A stretch of 48,791 nt of DNA from Candidatus Aenigmatarchaeota archaeon. GTDB lineage: Archaea > Aenigmatarchaeota > Aenigmatarchaeia > CG10238-14. Location of the stretch: assembly GCA_017610225.1 (NCBI GenBank), contig JAFCCM010000008.1, forward strand, positions 1-48,791, in the 5' to 3' direction. The position numbers were made by a program, and so were the translations under genes. Below are positions 18,692-26,449 of this stretch, piece by piece. Under the pieces are notes generated by a model. The model was given only the letters and a program-made list of their open reading frames with translations. It ran no database searches and was not told the origin of the DNA. Positions within the stretch are counted from its first letter, which is position 1. Each line of letters opens with the position of its first letter.

Positions 18692-19222
18692 ATGAAGAGT
18701 TTAAAATTTCCAAAAATTAAAAAAACTATATCATCATTTTTATTAGATGAACGTGGTGGAATAAGTAAACATAAAATGTTATCTATAGGGGCTTTTCTTG
18801 GAAGCGTTTCTATTTTATCACTACTTCCAGATGTTGCTGCTACTCATACAAATAGTTTTTCTGTTTCTTGGAATGCTGGAACAATAACAGGAGAACATGG
18901 GCATCACGCCAGTCATGCATCTCACGCCAGTCATGCATCTCACGCCAGTCATGCATCTCACGCCAGTCATTATAGCTGGTCAGCTTGTTACACTAGTTAC
19001 AATGCCAGAGGAGCTGGTGCTTGTTCTGCTGCAGGGAAAAGTTGTAGTGGTAGTTGCCTTATGACAGTTTATAGTCATCCTTGTGCATATCTAAGATGTT
19101 ATGGTTATGATTGTGCTGCAAAACTTTGGGATGCTAGTTACACTTGTAGTGGTACCCCATGTGGTATAACACGTAGTTGTGATGAGTCTGAACCTGCTGT
19201 AAAGGGTTGTTGTAGCAGTTAA
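18692..19222 (+). CDS. His-Xaa-Ser repeat, Cys-rich secreted protein (HxsA-like)
   Basis: 176 residues from the ATG at 18692. A basic, charged leader (1-28, ending RGGISKHK) is followed by a hydrophobic segment at about 29-50 ending DVAA. Residues 72-95 are eight consecutive His-Xaa-Ser triads: seven His-Ala-Ser and one His-Tyr-Ser. The remaining 80 residues hold 12 Cys, with many Ser, Gly and Tyr. His-Xaa-Ser triads define the HxsA target of the bacterial HXS radical SAM cassette; only this repeat feature is shared for certain. A radical SAM gene and a U32 pair lie 1-4 kb away on the opposite strand. The likely fate is export and covalent modification or metal binding by the His tract. Two paralogous secreted proteins follow. 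Confidence 0.8.
   Translation: MKSLKFPKIKKTISSFLLDERGGISKHKMLSIGAFLGSVSILSLLPDVAATHTNSFSVSWNAGTITGEHGHHASHASHASHASHASHASHASHYSWSACYTSYNARGAGACSAAGKSCSGSCLMTVYSHPCAYLRCYGYDCAAKLWDASYTCSGTPCGITRSCDESEPAVKGCCSS
18905..18970 (+). repeat. 18-bp in-frame tandem repeat coding for His-Ala-Ser
   Basis: The unit CACGCCAGTCATGCATCT occurs three times without change, followed by a partial fourth copy of 12 bp. Each unit encodes two His-Ala-Ser triads with two different sets of codons. The DNA unit is therefore six codons although the peptide unit is three. Exact identity points to recent slippage or recombination. There are no spacers, so it is not a CRISPR array. Confidence 0.95.
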
Positions 19223-19267
19223 TAATTTATTTTTATGATATGAATAATAAAATATGAGTTAATTATA

Positions 19268-19873
19268 ATGAAACTAAAAGTAATTATAGGTATTTCATTA
19301 ATTCTTTTTGTAAGCCTATTTTTTTATTATATTAAAAAAAAAGGCTCATATAAACAATTACCTTCTGTTCTTAATGAAAAAACATGTATGCGAATTTTAA
19401 AAAAATATCAACCAAATATAAATAAACTTGATTTTGAAAGTATTGATCATGAAAATTATAAATATAAACAATTGATGTTAAAACCCCCGGAAGATTTAGA
19501 TGGTATGGGTGATAGAAGCATAACTTTTGTTTTTAATAATCAAGAATTTGAAGGTTGTAACATAATGGATAACTATGTATTATTTGAAAAATTGTCTGAA
19601 AATGGAGAAGAAATAGATTTTAAAAAATATTTTGATTGTGAAAAATTGGAATGTAAAAATATAACATGTGATAATGGAAATGGACATTTTTTTTATACTT
19701 ATAGAAAATTCGGGAAAAATAATAATTCTTTTGAATTAAAATATTACAAAAAGGATAAAACATTAGAAGGTAATGTAAGTATTGATTTTCAATTTTTATA
19801 TTTTAATAGACCATTAGATGATTTTATTGAGAATATTAAAAATTCAATGTGTCAAGATTTTGATAAAGTGTAG
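19268..19873 (+). CDS. secreted/anchored protein, paralogue 1 of a tandem pair
   Basis: 201 residues. A single N-terminal hydrophobic segment (4-22) is followed by KKK, as in a signal anchor with the rest outside. It shares with the next gene the ordered motifs CMRILKKYQPNINKLDF, a strand ending GCN, KKYFDCEKLECK and a FQFLYF strand near the C-terminus. Four or more Cys are at conserved places, suggesting disulfides. I know no family. Together with the repeat protein just upstream it may form a surface module. Confidence 0.65.
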   Translation: MKLKVIIGISLILFVSLFFYYIKKKGSYKQLPSVLNEKTCMRILKKYQPNINKLDFESIDHENYKYKQLMLKPPEDLDGMGDRSITFVFNNQEFEGCNIMDNYVLFEKLSENGEEIDFKKYFDCEKLECKNITCDNGNGHFFYTYRKFGKNNNSFELKYYKKDKTLEGNVSIDFQFLYFNRPLDDFIENIKNSMCQDFDKV

Positions 19874-19907
19874 TTAGGAGAGTGATATAATCAATATTAA
19901 AAATTAT

Positions 19908-20579
19908 ATGATATTATCAGTATTTTTAATTTTATTTTTTTTAATATTTCTATATAGTGTAAATTTACTTAGTAAAAAGATAGATAAAACCGAATCTATG
20001 GAAACCTTTTCTTCTTCTGATGAGACTTTTAAAATAAAAGAAACTGAAGGATTTCTTCAATCTTATTCAGAATTCTTTTTTCAAAAGAATTGTAAAGAGT
20101 TGCTAGAAAAATGGGAGCCGAATATAGACCAATTAGATTTTAAAGTGGTCCCGGGTGATTTTCATATTGATCGGTATTCAACTAATTTTTATCCAAGTCA
20201 ATTATATGAATTTGAGTATAATGGCACAAAAATGATCTCATTTATATATAATAAAAATGAAGATCTTGAAGCTTGCAATGTTTTCATTCTTTCTCACTAT
20301 ATAAATTCAACTGAAGTTGATTCTTACTTTGAAAATTATTTTAATTGTGAGAAGGAAGATTGTAAGGACTTTAAATTTGAAAAAGGGAGATTTCTGTATG
20401 TTTTTAATGATTTAGAAAATTATAATTTTTTAAAATATTTTTTGAGAACTGATGGGGTTTCTGGTGTTAAAGATCATGTTATCGAATTTCAAATACTTTA
20501 TACAGTAAAAGATATGGACCGTTTTATTAAACAACATATAAAGTCAGCAGAACTAGGGTATTCTTATTGTGGCGATTAA
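19908..20579 (+). CDS. secreted/anchored protein, paralogue 2 of a tandem pair
   Basis: 223 residues. An N-terminal membrane segment (about 2-22) is followed by a charged linker, then CKELLEKWEPNIDQLDF, LEACN, ENYFNCEKEDCKD and EFQILY, all matching the preceding paralogue in order. The ATG at 19908 has no close ribosome binding site. A GGAGAGTGA sequence at 19878-19885 lies before in-frame ATA/ATC codons (19887/19890), which would add six or seven residues. Either the message initiates oddly or the Shine-Dalgarno is coincidental. Function unknown. Confidence 0.62.
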   Translation: MILSVFLILFFLIFLYSVNLLSKKIDKTESMETFSSSDETFKIKETEGFLQSYSEFFFQKNCKELLEKWEPNIDQLDFKVVPGDFHIDRYSTNFYPSQLYEFEYNGTKMISFIYNKNEDLEACNVFILSHYINSTEVDSYFENYFNCEKEDCKDFKFEKGRFLYVFNDLENYNFLKYFLRTDGVSGVKDHVIEFQILYTVKDMDRFIKQHIKSAELGYSYCGD

Positions 20580-20680
20580 TTTTAGATTTTAATTTAGATT
20601 GTATCTAGGTGAATTCTAAAAATTTGTGTTGACAGATTCATTAATAATCTATTAATAGTTTATAATAAAATATTATTTTA

Positions 20681-21133
20681 ATGACCAAGAAAATTATTTT
20701 GGATGTTGAGGATAAACTTTGGGGAGATTTCAAAAAGAATGTAACAAGAGATAAGACCCTTAATCAGGCTCTCATAGATCTTATTAAAGAAGACTTGAAA
20801 GAAAATAATTCTGAAAAATTAGAAAAGATGGGATTTGATAAGGCCATAACTTTAATTAGGGAAGATATAGACAATATAACCCTTCAATTGGTCAAATTAG
20901 TAAAAGAAAGGATGATTCTAATTGAAAAGATAGCCAGACTGAAGAAGAAATTTGATAAGCCAATAGAAGACAAGAAAAGAGAGTCTGAAATGATGGCTAA
21001 CATAAAGAAGATTGTAGATAAAGAGAATAAAAAAGTTGGAAAAAAACTAGTGAATTATCAAACAGTTCAAGAAATTATGAATTTACTTTTGAGAGACTCG
21101 AAAAAAATACTATTGAAAGTTAAGAGTGAGTGA
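20681..21133 (+). CDS. aroQ: chorismate mutase (AroQ class) with N-terminal ribbon-helix-helix-like part
   Basis: 150 residues. Residues 60-145 match the AroQ fold: R60 in LIREDIDNI, VKERMILIEKIARLKK (R77, K88), and PIEDKKRESEM with its RE pair at 100-101. The enzyme rearranges chorismate to prephenate. Residues 1-40 (KIILDVEDKLWGDFKKNV then NQALIDLIKEDL) look like a ribbon-helix-helix DNA-binding unit, which could allow regulation of the operon; that part is less certain. TTTATAATAA about 22 bp before the ATG suggests a leaderless message. The DAHP synthase start lies 2 nt after its stop, so it heads the operon aroQ-DAHP synthase-aroE-aroK. Confidence 0.82.
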   Translation: MTKKIILDVEDKLWGDFKKNVTRDKTLNQALIDLIKEDLKENNSEKLEKMGFDKAITLIREDIDNITLQLVKLVKERMILIEKIARLKKKFDKPIEDKKRESEMMANIKKIVDKENKKVGKKLVNYQTVQEIMNLLLRDSKKILLKVKSE

Positions 21134-21135
21134 TA

Positions 21136-22029
21136 ATGAGAAATTATGCTTCTCTTTTTCAAGGTACTCCTTTGGAAGAAAGATATAGTGGTGGAGATTT
21201 ACCAATAATTGCCGGTTATTGTACGGTTCCTGATAGAGAAAGAACAATAAGAATGTCTCGCTCCCTTTTGAGATTACCCAATGTAGTTTGTGTGAGAGGT
21301 GGAGCCTGTAAACCTAGAACACACCCAGATTCTTTTCGGGGTTATGGTATAAAAGGATTAGAGTGGTTGAAAATGGCTCATGAAATTACTGGACTTCCTA
21401 TAGTTACTGAAATTATGGATTCTGGGGACTTGAAAACTTTTGAGAAGGTGTTTGGTCCTAATATGAGTAAATATGTGATTCTTCAGATTGGAAGTAGAGA
21501 TATGCAGGCTTATGGTTTATTAAAATCTGTGGGAGAAATGAGGAAAAGATATTCAAATTTAACTGTTTTACTTAAGAGAGGGATGTGTGCAGAACCAGAA
21601 GAAGTTTTAGGTTCAATTGACTATCTTGGTGATACAGGGTTAATCTTATTATGTCTAAGAGGGTTACAAAAAATGGATTATGGAAGTACAGAAATAGCGA
21701 GATTAAGAGAAGAAATACCTCATCAAAATCCAGAATATAGATTTCATTGTGATGTAGATGATATTGAACCCTTAAAGGAACTTTTAAAAGACAGAGATAG
21801 TGTTATTGTTGGTTTTGACCCAAGTCATATTGCAGGAAACCATATATATGTTCCAAGAGTTGCTAGAGAAGCGGTTGAACATGGTGCTGATTTTCTTTTA
21901 ATAGAGACTATGTTGGATAATGATAGGAGAGATAAATTGAAATGTGATGCAGAGCAAGCTATAACAACATCTGAATTAGAGAAACTTATTTCAGAACTAC
22001 AAGAAATTTATTCTTCTGTCAACAGGTGA
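21136..22029 (+). CDS. 3-deoxy-7-phosphoheptulonate (DAHP) synthase, KDO8P-synthase-like type
   Basis: Condenses PEP and erythrose-4-phosphate, the first step of the shikimate pathway. 297 residues from the ATG at 21136; a GTG at 21130 overlaps the stop of the upstream gene. Signatures are IIAGYCTVPDRERT at the N-terminus, RGGACKPRTHPDSFRGYG (PEP and metal site Cys), LLKRGMCAEPEEVL, VGFDPSHIAGN and a final DFLLIETM. The length and motifs fit the short type without a regulatory domain. The fused or adjacent chorismate mutase is common for this type, and here the mutase gene precedes it directly. Confidence 0.9.
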   Translation: MRNYASLFQGTPLEERYSGGDLPIIAGYCTVPDRERTIRMSRSLLRLPNVVCVRGGACKPRTHPDSFRGYGIKGLEWLKMAHEITGLPIVTEIMDSGDLKTFEKVFGPNMSKYVILQIGSRDMQAYGLLKSVGEMRKRYSNLTVLLKRGMCAEPEEVLGSIDYLGDTGLILLCLRGLQKMDYGSTEIARLREEIPHQNPEYRFHCDVDDIEPLKELLKDRDSVIVGFDPSHIAGNHIYVPRVAREAVEHGADFLLIETMLDNDRRDKLKCDAEQAITTSELEKLISELQEIYSSVNR

Positions 22030-22035
22030 AGAAAA

Positions 22036-22863
22036 ATGATAGATACTAAAACAAAACTTTGTGCTCTAATAGGGAATCCGGTAGAACATAGTATGTCACC
22101 TATAATGCACAATATTGCATTTAAAAAAATGGGTCTGAATTTTGTTTATCTAGCATTGAAGGTCGATAATTTAGAAGATACTTTGAAAGGAATGAGAGCG
22201 CTGAACATCAGAGGATTCAATGTAACAATCCCATATAAGATTGAAGTTATGAAATATCTAAATGGTATTGACAAAACAGCAAGAAGAATTGGGTCAGTGA
22301 ATACAATTGTAAATAATAATAGCTATCTAAAAGGATTTAACACCGATTGGTTAGGAGCAATAAAATCAATAGAAGAAAAAACTAGTATTAAAGGAAAAAA
22401 AGTTGTAATGTTGGGTGCTGGTGGTGCAGCAAGAGCTGTTGCTTTTGGGATAAAAAATAGGAAAGGAAATCTCACTATTTTGAATAGAACTGTAGAAAAA
22501 GCAGAGAAACTTTCAAAAGAGGTTGATTGTAATTTTGGGGGGTTAGATGATCTTAAACATCTTTCTTGTGATATTTTGATAAATACAACATCTGTTGGAA
22601 TGTATCCTAATAAGAACTTATCATTAGTAGAAAAAAATATTCTCAAAAATGTTGGTTTTGTGTTTGATGTCGTTTACAATCCATTAAAAACCAAATTGTT
22701 AAGAGATGCTGAAGGTGTTGGTTGTCAAATCATAGGAGGAATAGATATGCTTGTACTACAGGGGGCTGAGGCATTTGAGTTGTGGACTGGGAAAAAACCT
22801 GATATAGAATTGATGAAAGAAGTTGCAGTTAAGCAATTAACAGGTGAAGTTAATGAAAAGTAA
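22036..22863 (+). CDS. aroE: shikimate dehydrogenase
   Basis: Reduces 3-dehydroshikimate to shikimate with NADPH. 275 residues with the substrate site IGNPVEHSMSPIMHN near residue 13, the catalytic NVTIPYK (about 64-70), GSVNTIV and NTDWLGA, the nucleotide-binding GAGGAARAV, and the C-terminal GIDMLVLQGAEAFELWTG. Follows DAHP synthase by 6 nt, and its end overlaps aroK by 11 bp, so it is certainly in the same operon. No fused dehydroquinase is present. Confidence 0.95.
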   Translation: MIDTKTKLCALIGNPVEHSMSPIMHNIAFKKMGLNFVYLALKVDNLEDTLKGMRALNIRGFNVTIPYKIEVMKYLNGIDKTARRIGSVNTIVNNNSYLKGFNTDWLGAIKSIEEKTSIKGKKVVMLGAGGAARAVAFGIKNRKGNLTILNRTVEKAEKLSKEVDCNFGGLDDLKHLSCDILINTTSVGMYPNKNLSLVEKNILKNVGFVFDVVYNPLKTKLLRDAEGVGCQIIGGIDMLVLQGAEAFELWTGKKPDIELMKEVAVKQLTGEVNEK

Positions 22864-23404
22864 TATAGCATTAATCGGTTTTATGGGCACTGGAAAGACT
22901 GTTGTAAGTAAAGAATTGTCTAAAAAATTAAACAAGGAATATATCAGTACTGATTCATTGATAGTTAAAAAGGCGGGTAAAATTATTCCTAGGGTTTTTA
23001 ATGAAGATGGTGAAATTAAGTTTAGGGAATTGGAGGTTGAAGTAATTAAAGAAGTTTCTATAGAGAATAATCTTATCATTGATTGTGGAGGAGGAGTAGT
23101 TTTAAATAAAATTAATATTGATCGTTTAAATAAAAATTCTATAGTCGTTCTCTTAAAATCTTCACCAAAATCTATTCTAACTAGGATACTAAAAGAAAAA
23201 GATAAAAGGCCTTTACTTGAGGTTCCAAACACAATGGAAAAAATTGAACAACTTTTAAATCTGAGAAAACCTTTCTATGAAAACTCATCAAAGTATACTA
23301 TTGACACATCAAATATGAGAATTGATGAAGTAGTTGATGAAATTGTAGAAATTTTGAAGTCGGAAGTTGAAAAAAAGAACACCTACATACAAGACAACGA
23401 TTAA
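22853..23404 (+). CDS. aroK: shikimate kinase, NMP-kinase (bacterial) type
   Basis: Phosphorylates shikimate at position 3. 183 residues from the ATG at 22853, which has AGGTGA 5 nt upstream; the in-frame GTG at 22844 belongs to that sequence. The Walker A motif is GFMGTGKT at 8-15, the shikimate-site Asp in STDSL follows, then FRELE, DCGGGVVL (about 77-84) and the lid Arg-Pro in KRPLLEV. This is the P-loop type found in bacteria, not the GHMP-type kinase common in archaea, so the pathway may have been partly acquired by transfer. The last gene of the operon. Confidence 0.92.
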   Translation: MKSNIALIGFMGTGKTVVSKELSKKLNKEYISTDSLIVKKAGKIIPRVFNEDGEIKFRELEVEVIKEVSIENNLIIDCGGGVVLNKINIDRLNKNSIVVLLKSSPKSILTRILKEKDKRPLLEVPNTMEKIEQLLNLRKPFYENSSKYTIDTSNMRIDEVVDEIVEILKSEVEKKNTYIQDND

Positions 23405-23472
23405 AATAGAGTCAATACTTGACTAGAAACAAATAAATATCTTAAATTCTTAGAAATCCTATAATTAATGCT

Positions 23473-26040
23473 ATGAAAGAGGTGTCTAAACTAAAAAAAT
23501 ATTATATAACCACGGCTATTCCATATGTTAACGCCCCACCACATATTGGACATGCATTGGAATTTATTCAAACTGATGTTATTGCTAGATTTCATAAGTC
23601 CTTAGGAAAAGACGTTTTTTTCTTAACAGGAACAGACGAAAATGCTCAGAAGAACGTTCTAGCCGCGGAAGAAAAGGGAATGGGTGTTCAGGAATTAGTC
23701 GACAAAAATACAGCATTCTTTAAAAAAACTATTGACAATCTTGGTGTATCATATGATGATTTTATTAGAACGACTGATAAAAAAAGACATTGGCCTGGGG
23801 CTAAGAAGATATGGGAAGAGTGTGTGAAATCGGGTGATATTTACAAGAAAAGTTATGAAGGTCTTTATTGCGTGGGTTGTGAAGCGTTTAAAACTGAGAA
23901 AGATTTAGTTGATGGAAAATGTCCTGAGCACTTGAAACCACCAGAAAAAATAATCGAAGAAAACTACTTTTTTAAATTATCCAAATATCAGAAAAAACTA
24001 GAAGAGTTAATTGAATCAGATGAATTAAAGATAGTTCCCAAAACAAGAAAAAATGAAGTTTTGAGTTTCATCAGATCTGGATTGGAAGACTTTAGTGTTT
24101 CCCGTCCGAAAAAAAGAATGAAAGGTTGGGGAATTCCTGTTCCTAGTGATGACAGTCAGATGATTTATGTTTGGTTTGATGCTTTAATCAACTATATTTC
24201 TGGTATGGGTTATGGATCTAAAGACGAATTATTTAAGAAGTATTGGCCTGCTGACCTTCATGTAATTGGAAAAGGTATTATAAGATTTCATGCAGTTTAT
24301 TGGCCAGCTATGCTTTTGTCCGCAGGTCTACAGCCTCCAAAATCCATTTTTGTTCATGGATATATTACAGCAAATGGTCAGAAAATTAGTAAATCTTTAG
24401 GTAATGTTGTTGATCCAAATGAAGTTGTCAAGAAATATGGATTAGACTCGGTTAGATATTTTATGCTTAGAGAAATCTCACCTTTTGATGATGGAGACTT
24501 TTCTGAAAAGATGTTAATTGAAAGGGTTAATAATGAGTTAGTTGCAAATGTTGGTAATTTTGTTTACAGGACTTTATCGTTTCTTGATAGATACTTTGAT
24601 GGTGTAATTCCTAAATCAGGTAAATTTACAAAAGAGGATAAAGAGTTAATTGAAAAAATAAATGATTATCCAAAAGAAATTAAAGAACTTCTGGAAAAGA
24701 TAGAATTGAAAGAAGCATTGAAAAAAATACTAGAACTATCTTCTCATGGTAACAAATATTTTCAGGACAACAAACCATGGGAACTCGTTAAGAATGACAA
24801 AGAAAGGTGTGGAACTGTTCTCTATTTATGTGCTAATCTTTGCCGAACATTGAGTATTTTGTTATTTCCTTATTTGCCTAGTTCTTGTAAAAGATTATGG
24901 AGTCAATTAAACCTTGGAAAAAAACCTGAAGGTAATGTTTGGGATAGTGCATCAGAACTTAAGATAGGATCTAATCATAAAACTAATAAACCTGAGATAT
25001 TGTTTAAGAAAATAGAAGTTGAAGAAATAGTGGAAGAAATTAAACCTAGAACTAATAAAAAAATTAAATTCTCGGTAAGTCATGAAGCTAAAGAATTAGG
25101 AATCAAAGCCCGCGCAGCAGTAATATATGGAGTCAATATAAAAAAGAAAAATTCAGAACTTGAGAAATTCAAGAAACAAATAATAGAAAAAAATGATAAT
25201 AGATATAATAAAATTATAGAAGGCTTCAGAGATATTTACAAGAAAGTTGAAAGTGATGAATTACCGGGATCAGAATCTTTAATAAACTTTGTTAAAGAGA
25301 AAGGAAAACTTCCACAGATTAATACGGTTGTTGATTGTTATAATGCTTTATCACTAGGGAGTTCTCTTGCTATGGGGTGTCATGATTTAAGTAAAATAAG
25401 AGGCAACTTAAAGATTGATATTACAGAAGGAAATGAAAAATATACACCACTCGGGAAAAAGAACCCAGTAAAAGTTGAAAAAGGGAAGTATGCATGTATG
25501 GATGATGAAAAGATTATTTGTTGGTTAAATACTTTACAATGTGAAGAAACCAAAACAACTCTTGATAGTAAAGATATTGTGATTTATCTCGAAGGTAATA
25601 AAAACACGACAGATGAATATCTTGATAAATGTATAAAAACAGTTGCGGAATCAATTGTCAAATTTAACAGCGGAGAATATAAGATAATTACTGCTAACAA
25701 GGAGGTAAAAAATATGGTAAGTTTTAAAGAATTCAAGAACATGGAACTACGTGTAGGAACAATCAGAGAATCTGAACAAGTGGAAGGATCAAAAAAACTA
25801 ATCAAGATGAAAGTAGATTTTGGAGAATTTCAGAGACAGGTAATAGCGGGATTGATACCACACTATAAACCAGAAGAATTAGTTGAAGAACAATTTATTT
25901 TCATTACAAATCTTGAACACGCCAAATTGATGGGACTAGAATCCGAGGCAATGATACTTGCGGCAGTTGAAGGAGAAGAGGAAAAAGTAGTTTGTTTGAA
26001 ACCAGAAAAAGAAGTTAAAGATGGAACCAGGATTTGTTAG
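23473..26040 (+). CDS. metG: methionyl-tRNA synthetase fused to B3/B4 and EMAP-II-like tRNA-binding domains
   Basis: 855 residues. The catalytic domain has HIGH at 24-27 and KISKS at 304-308, with the zinc insertion near CVGCEAF; an anticodon-binding domain reaches about 510. Residues about 530-735 (KIKFSVSHEAKELGIKA, LPQINTVVDCYNALS, LAMGCHD, CWLNTLQC) look like the B3/B4 domain of PheRS beta and of free archaeal proteins. Residues 750-855 (MELRVGTIRESEQVEGSKKL, QVIAGLIPHY) are an EMAP-II/Trbp111 OB fold, normal for MetRS. The B3/B4 insert between anticodon and OB domains is unusual. AAGGAGGT lies 7 nt before Met748, so the OB domain may also be made alone. Charges tRNA-Met with methionine. 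Confidence 0.93.
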   Translation: MKEVSKLKKYYITTAIPYVNAPPHIGHALEFIQTDVIARFHKSLGKDVFFLTGTDENAQKNVLAAEEKGMGVQELVDKNTAFFKKTIDNLGVSYDDFIRTTDKKRHWPGAKKIWEECVKSGDIYKKSYEGLYCVGCEAFKTEKDLVDGKCPEHLKPPEKIIEENYFFKLSKYQKKLEELIESDELKIVPKTRKNEVLSFIRSGLEDFSVSRPKKRMKGWGIPVPSDDSQMIYVWFDALINYISGMGYGSKDELFKKYWPADLHVIGKGIIRFHAVYWPAMLLSAGLQPPKSIFVHGYITANGQKISKSLGNVVDPNEVVKKYGLDSVRYFMLREISPFDDGDFSEKMLIERVNNELVANVGNFVYRTLSFLDRYFDGVIPKSGKFTKEDKELIEKINDYPKEIKELLEKIELKEALKKILELSSHGNKYFQDNKPWELVKNDKERCGTVLYLCANLCRTLSILLFPYLPSSCKRLWSQLNLGKKPEGNVWDSASELKIGSNHKTNKPEILFKKIEVEEIVEEIKPRTNKKIKFSVSHEAKELGIKARAAVIYGVNIKKKNSELEKFKKQIIEKNDNRYNKIIEGFRDIYKKVESDELPGSESLINFVKEKGKLPQINTVVDCYNALSLGSSLAMGCHDLSKIRGNLKIDITEGNEKYTPLGKKNPVKVEKGKYACMDDEKIICWLNTLQCEETKTTLDSKDIVIYLEGNKNTTDEYLDKCIKTVAESIVKFNSGEYKIITANKEVKNMVSFKEFKNMELRVGTIRESEQVEGSKKLIKMKVDFGEFQRQVIAGLIPHYKPEELVEEQFIFITNLEHAKLMGLESEAMILAAVEGEEEKVVCLKPEKEVKDGTRIC

Positions 26041-26062
26041 ATCAATTAAAAAAACAGAATTT

Positions 26063-26449
26063 TCAAAACTTCCGTTTAATCCCAGGTAGTTTGTCGAAGT
26101 GCTGGTCATTAGAGAATATAATTTTTATGTCATTATCTTTCATTAAACTGTAATTCATAAGATCATTCAATTCAATTTGTTTATATTTTATTTTTAATCT
26201 ACATCCATCTAAGATTTGTTTTGAGGTTACATTCAGAATTTCTATTTCAGTTTTTAATAAACCATTTATTAGATTTTTCATTTTTTCAAATTCTTTCCTC
26301 TTTTCATAATACCAACAAATTTCTTTTAACACTAGCGTAGAAGTTACTAAATCCTCATTTTTTCCAAAAAAATTTTCTATTTTTTCAACAAATTCTTCAT
26401 CTTCTTCAAAATAATAAATATAAATGTTCGAATCAATAAAACTCCTCAT
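26063..26449 (-). CDS. PIN-domain toxin, VapC-like
   Basis: 128 residues with the PIN arrangement of acidic residues: Asp7 in FIDSNIY, Glu43 in LVLKEICW, Asp97 in LNDLMNY and Asp114 in IIFSNDQHF. PIN proteins are Mg-dependent RNases; VapC toxins cut tRNA or rRNA. The start ATG overlaps the stop of the AbrB-type antitoxin gene by 4 bp (ATGA), the usual coupling of toxin-antitoxin pairs. A role as toxin is inferred from this pairing. Confidence 0.82.
   Translation of the reverse strand: MRSFIDSNIYIYYFEEDEEFVEKIENFFGKNEDLVTSTLVLKEICWYYEKRKEFEKMKNLINGLLKTEIEILNVTSKQILDGCRLKIKYKQIELNDLMNYSLMKDNDIKIIFSNDQHFDKLPGIKRKF

Noticed and set aside
18905..18970. Short direct repeats as a CRISPR array
   Set aside because: Units are contiguous with no spacers and are in frame inside a coding region.
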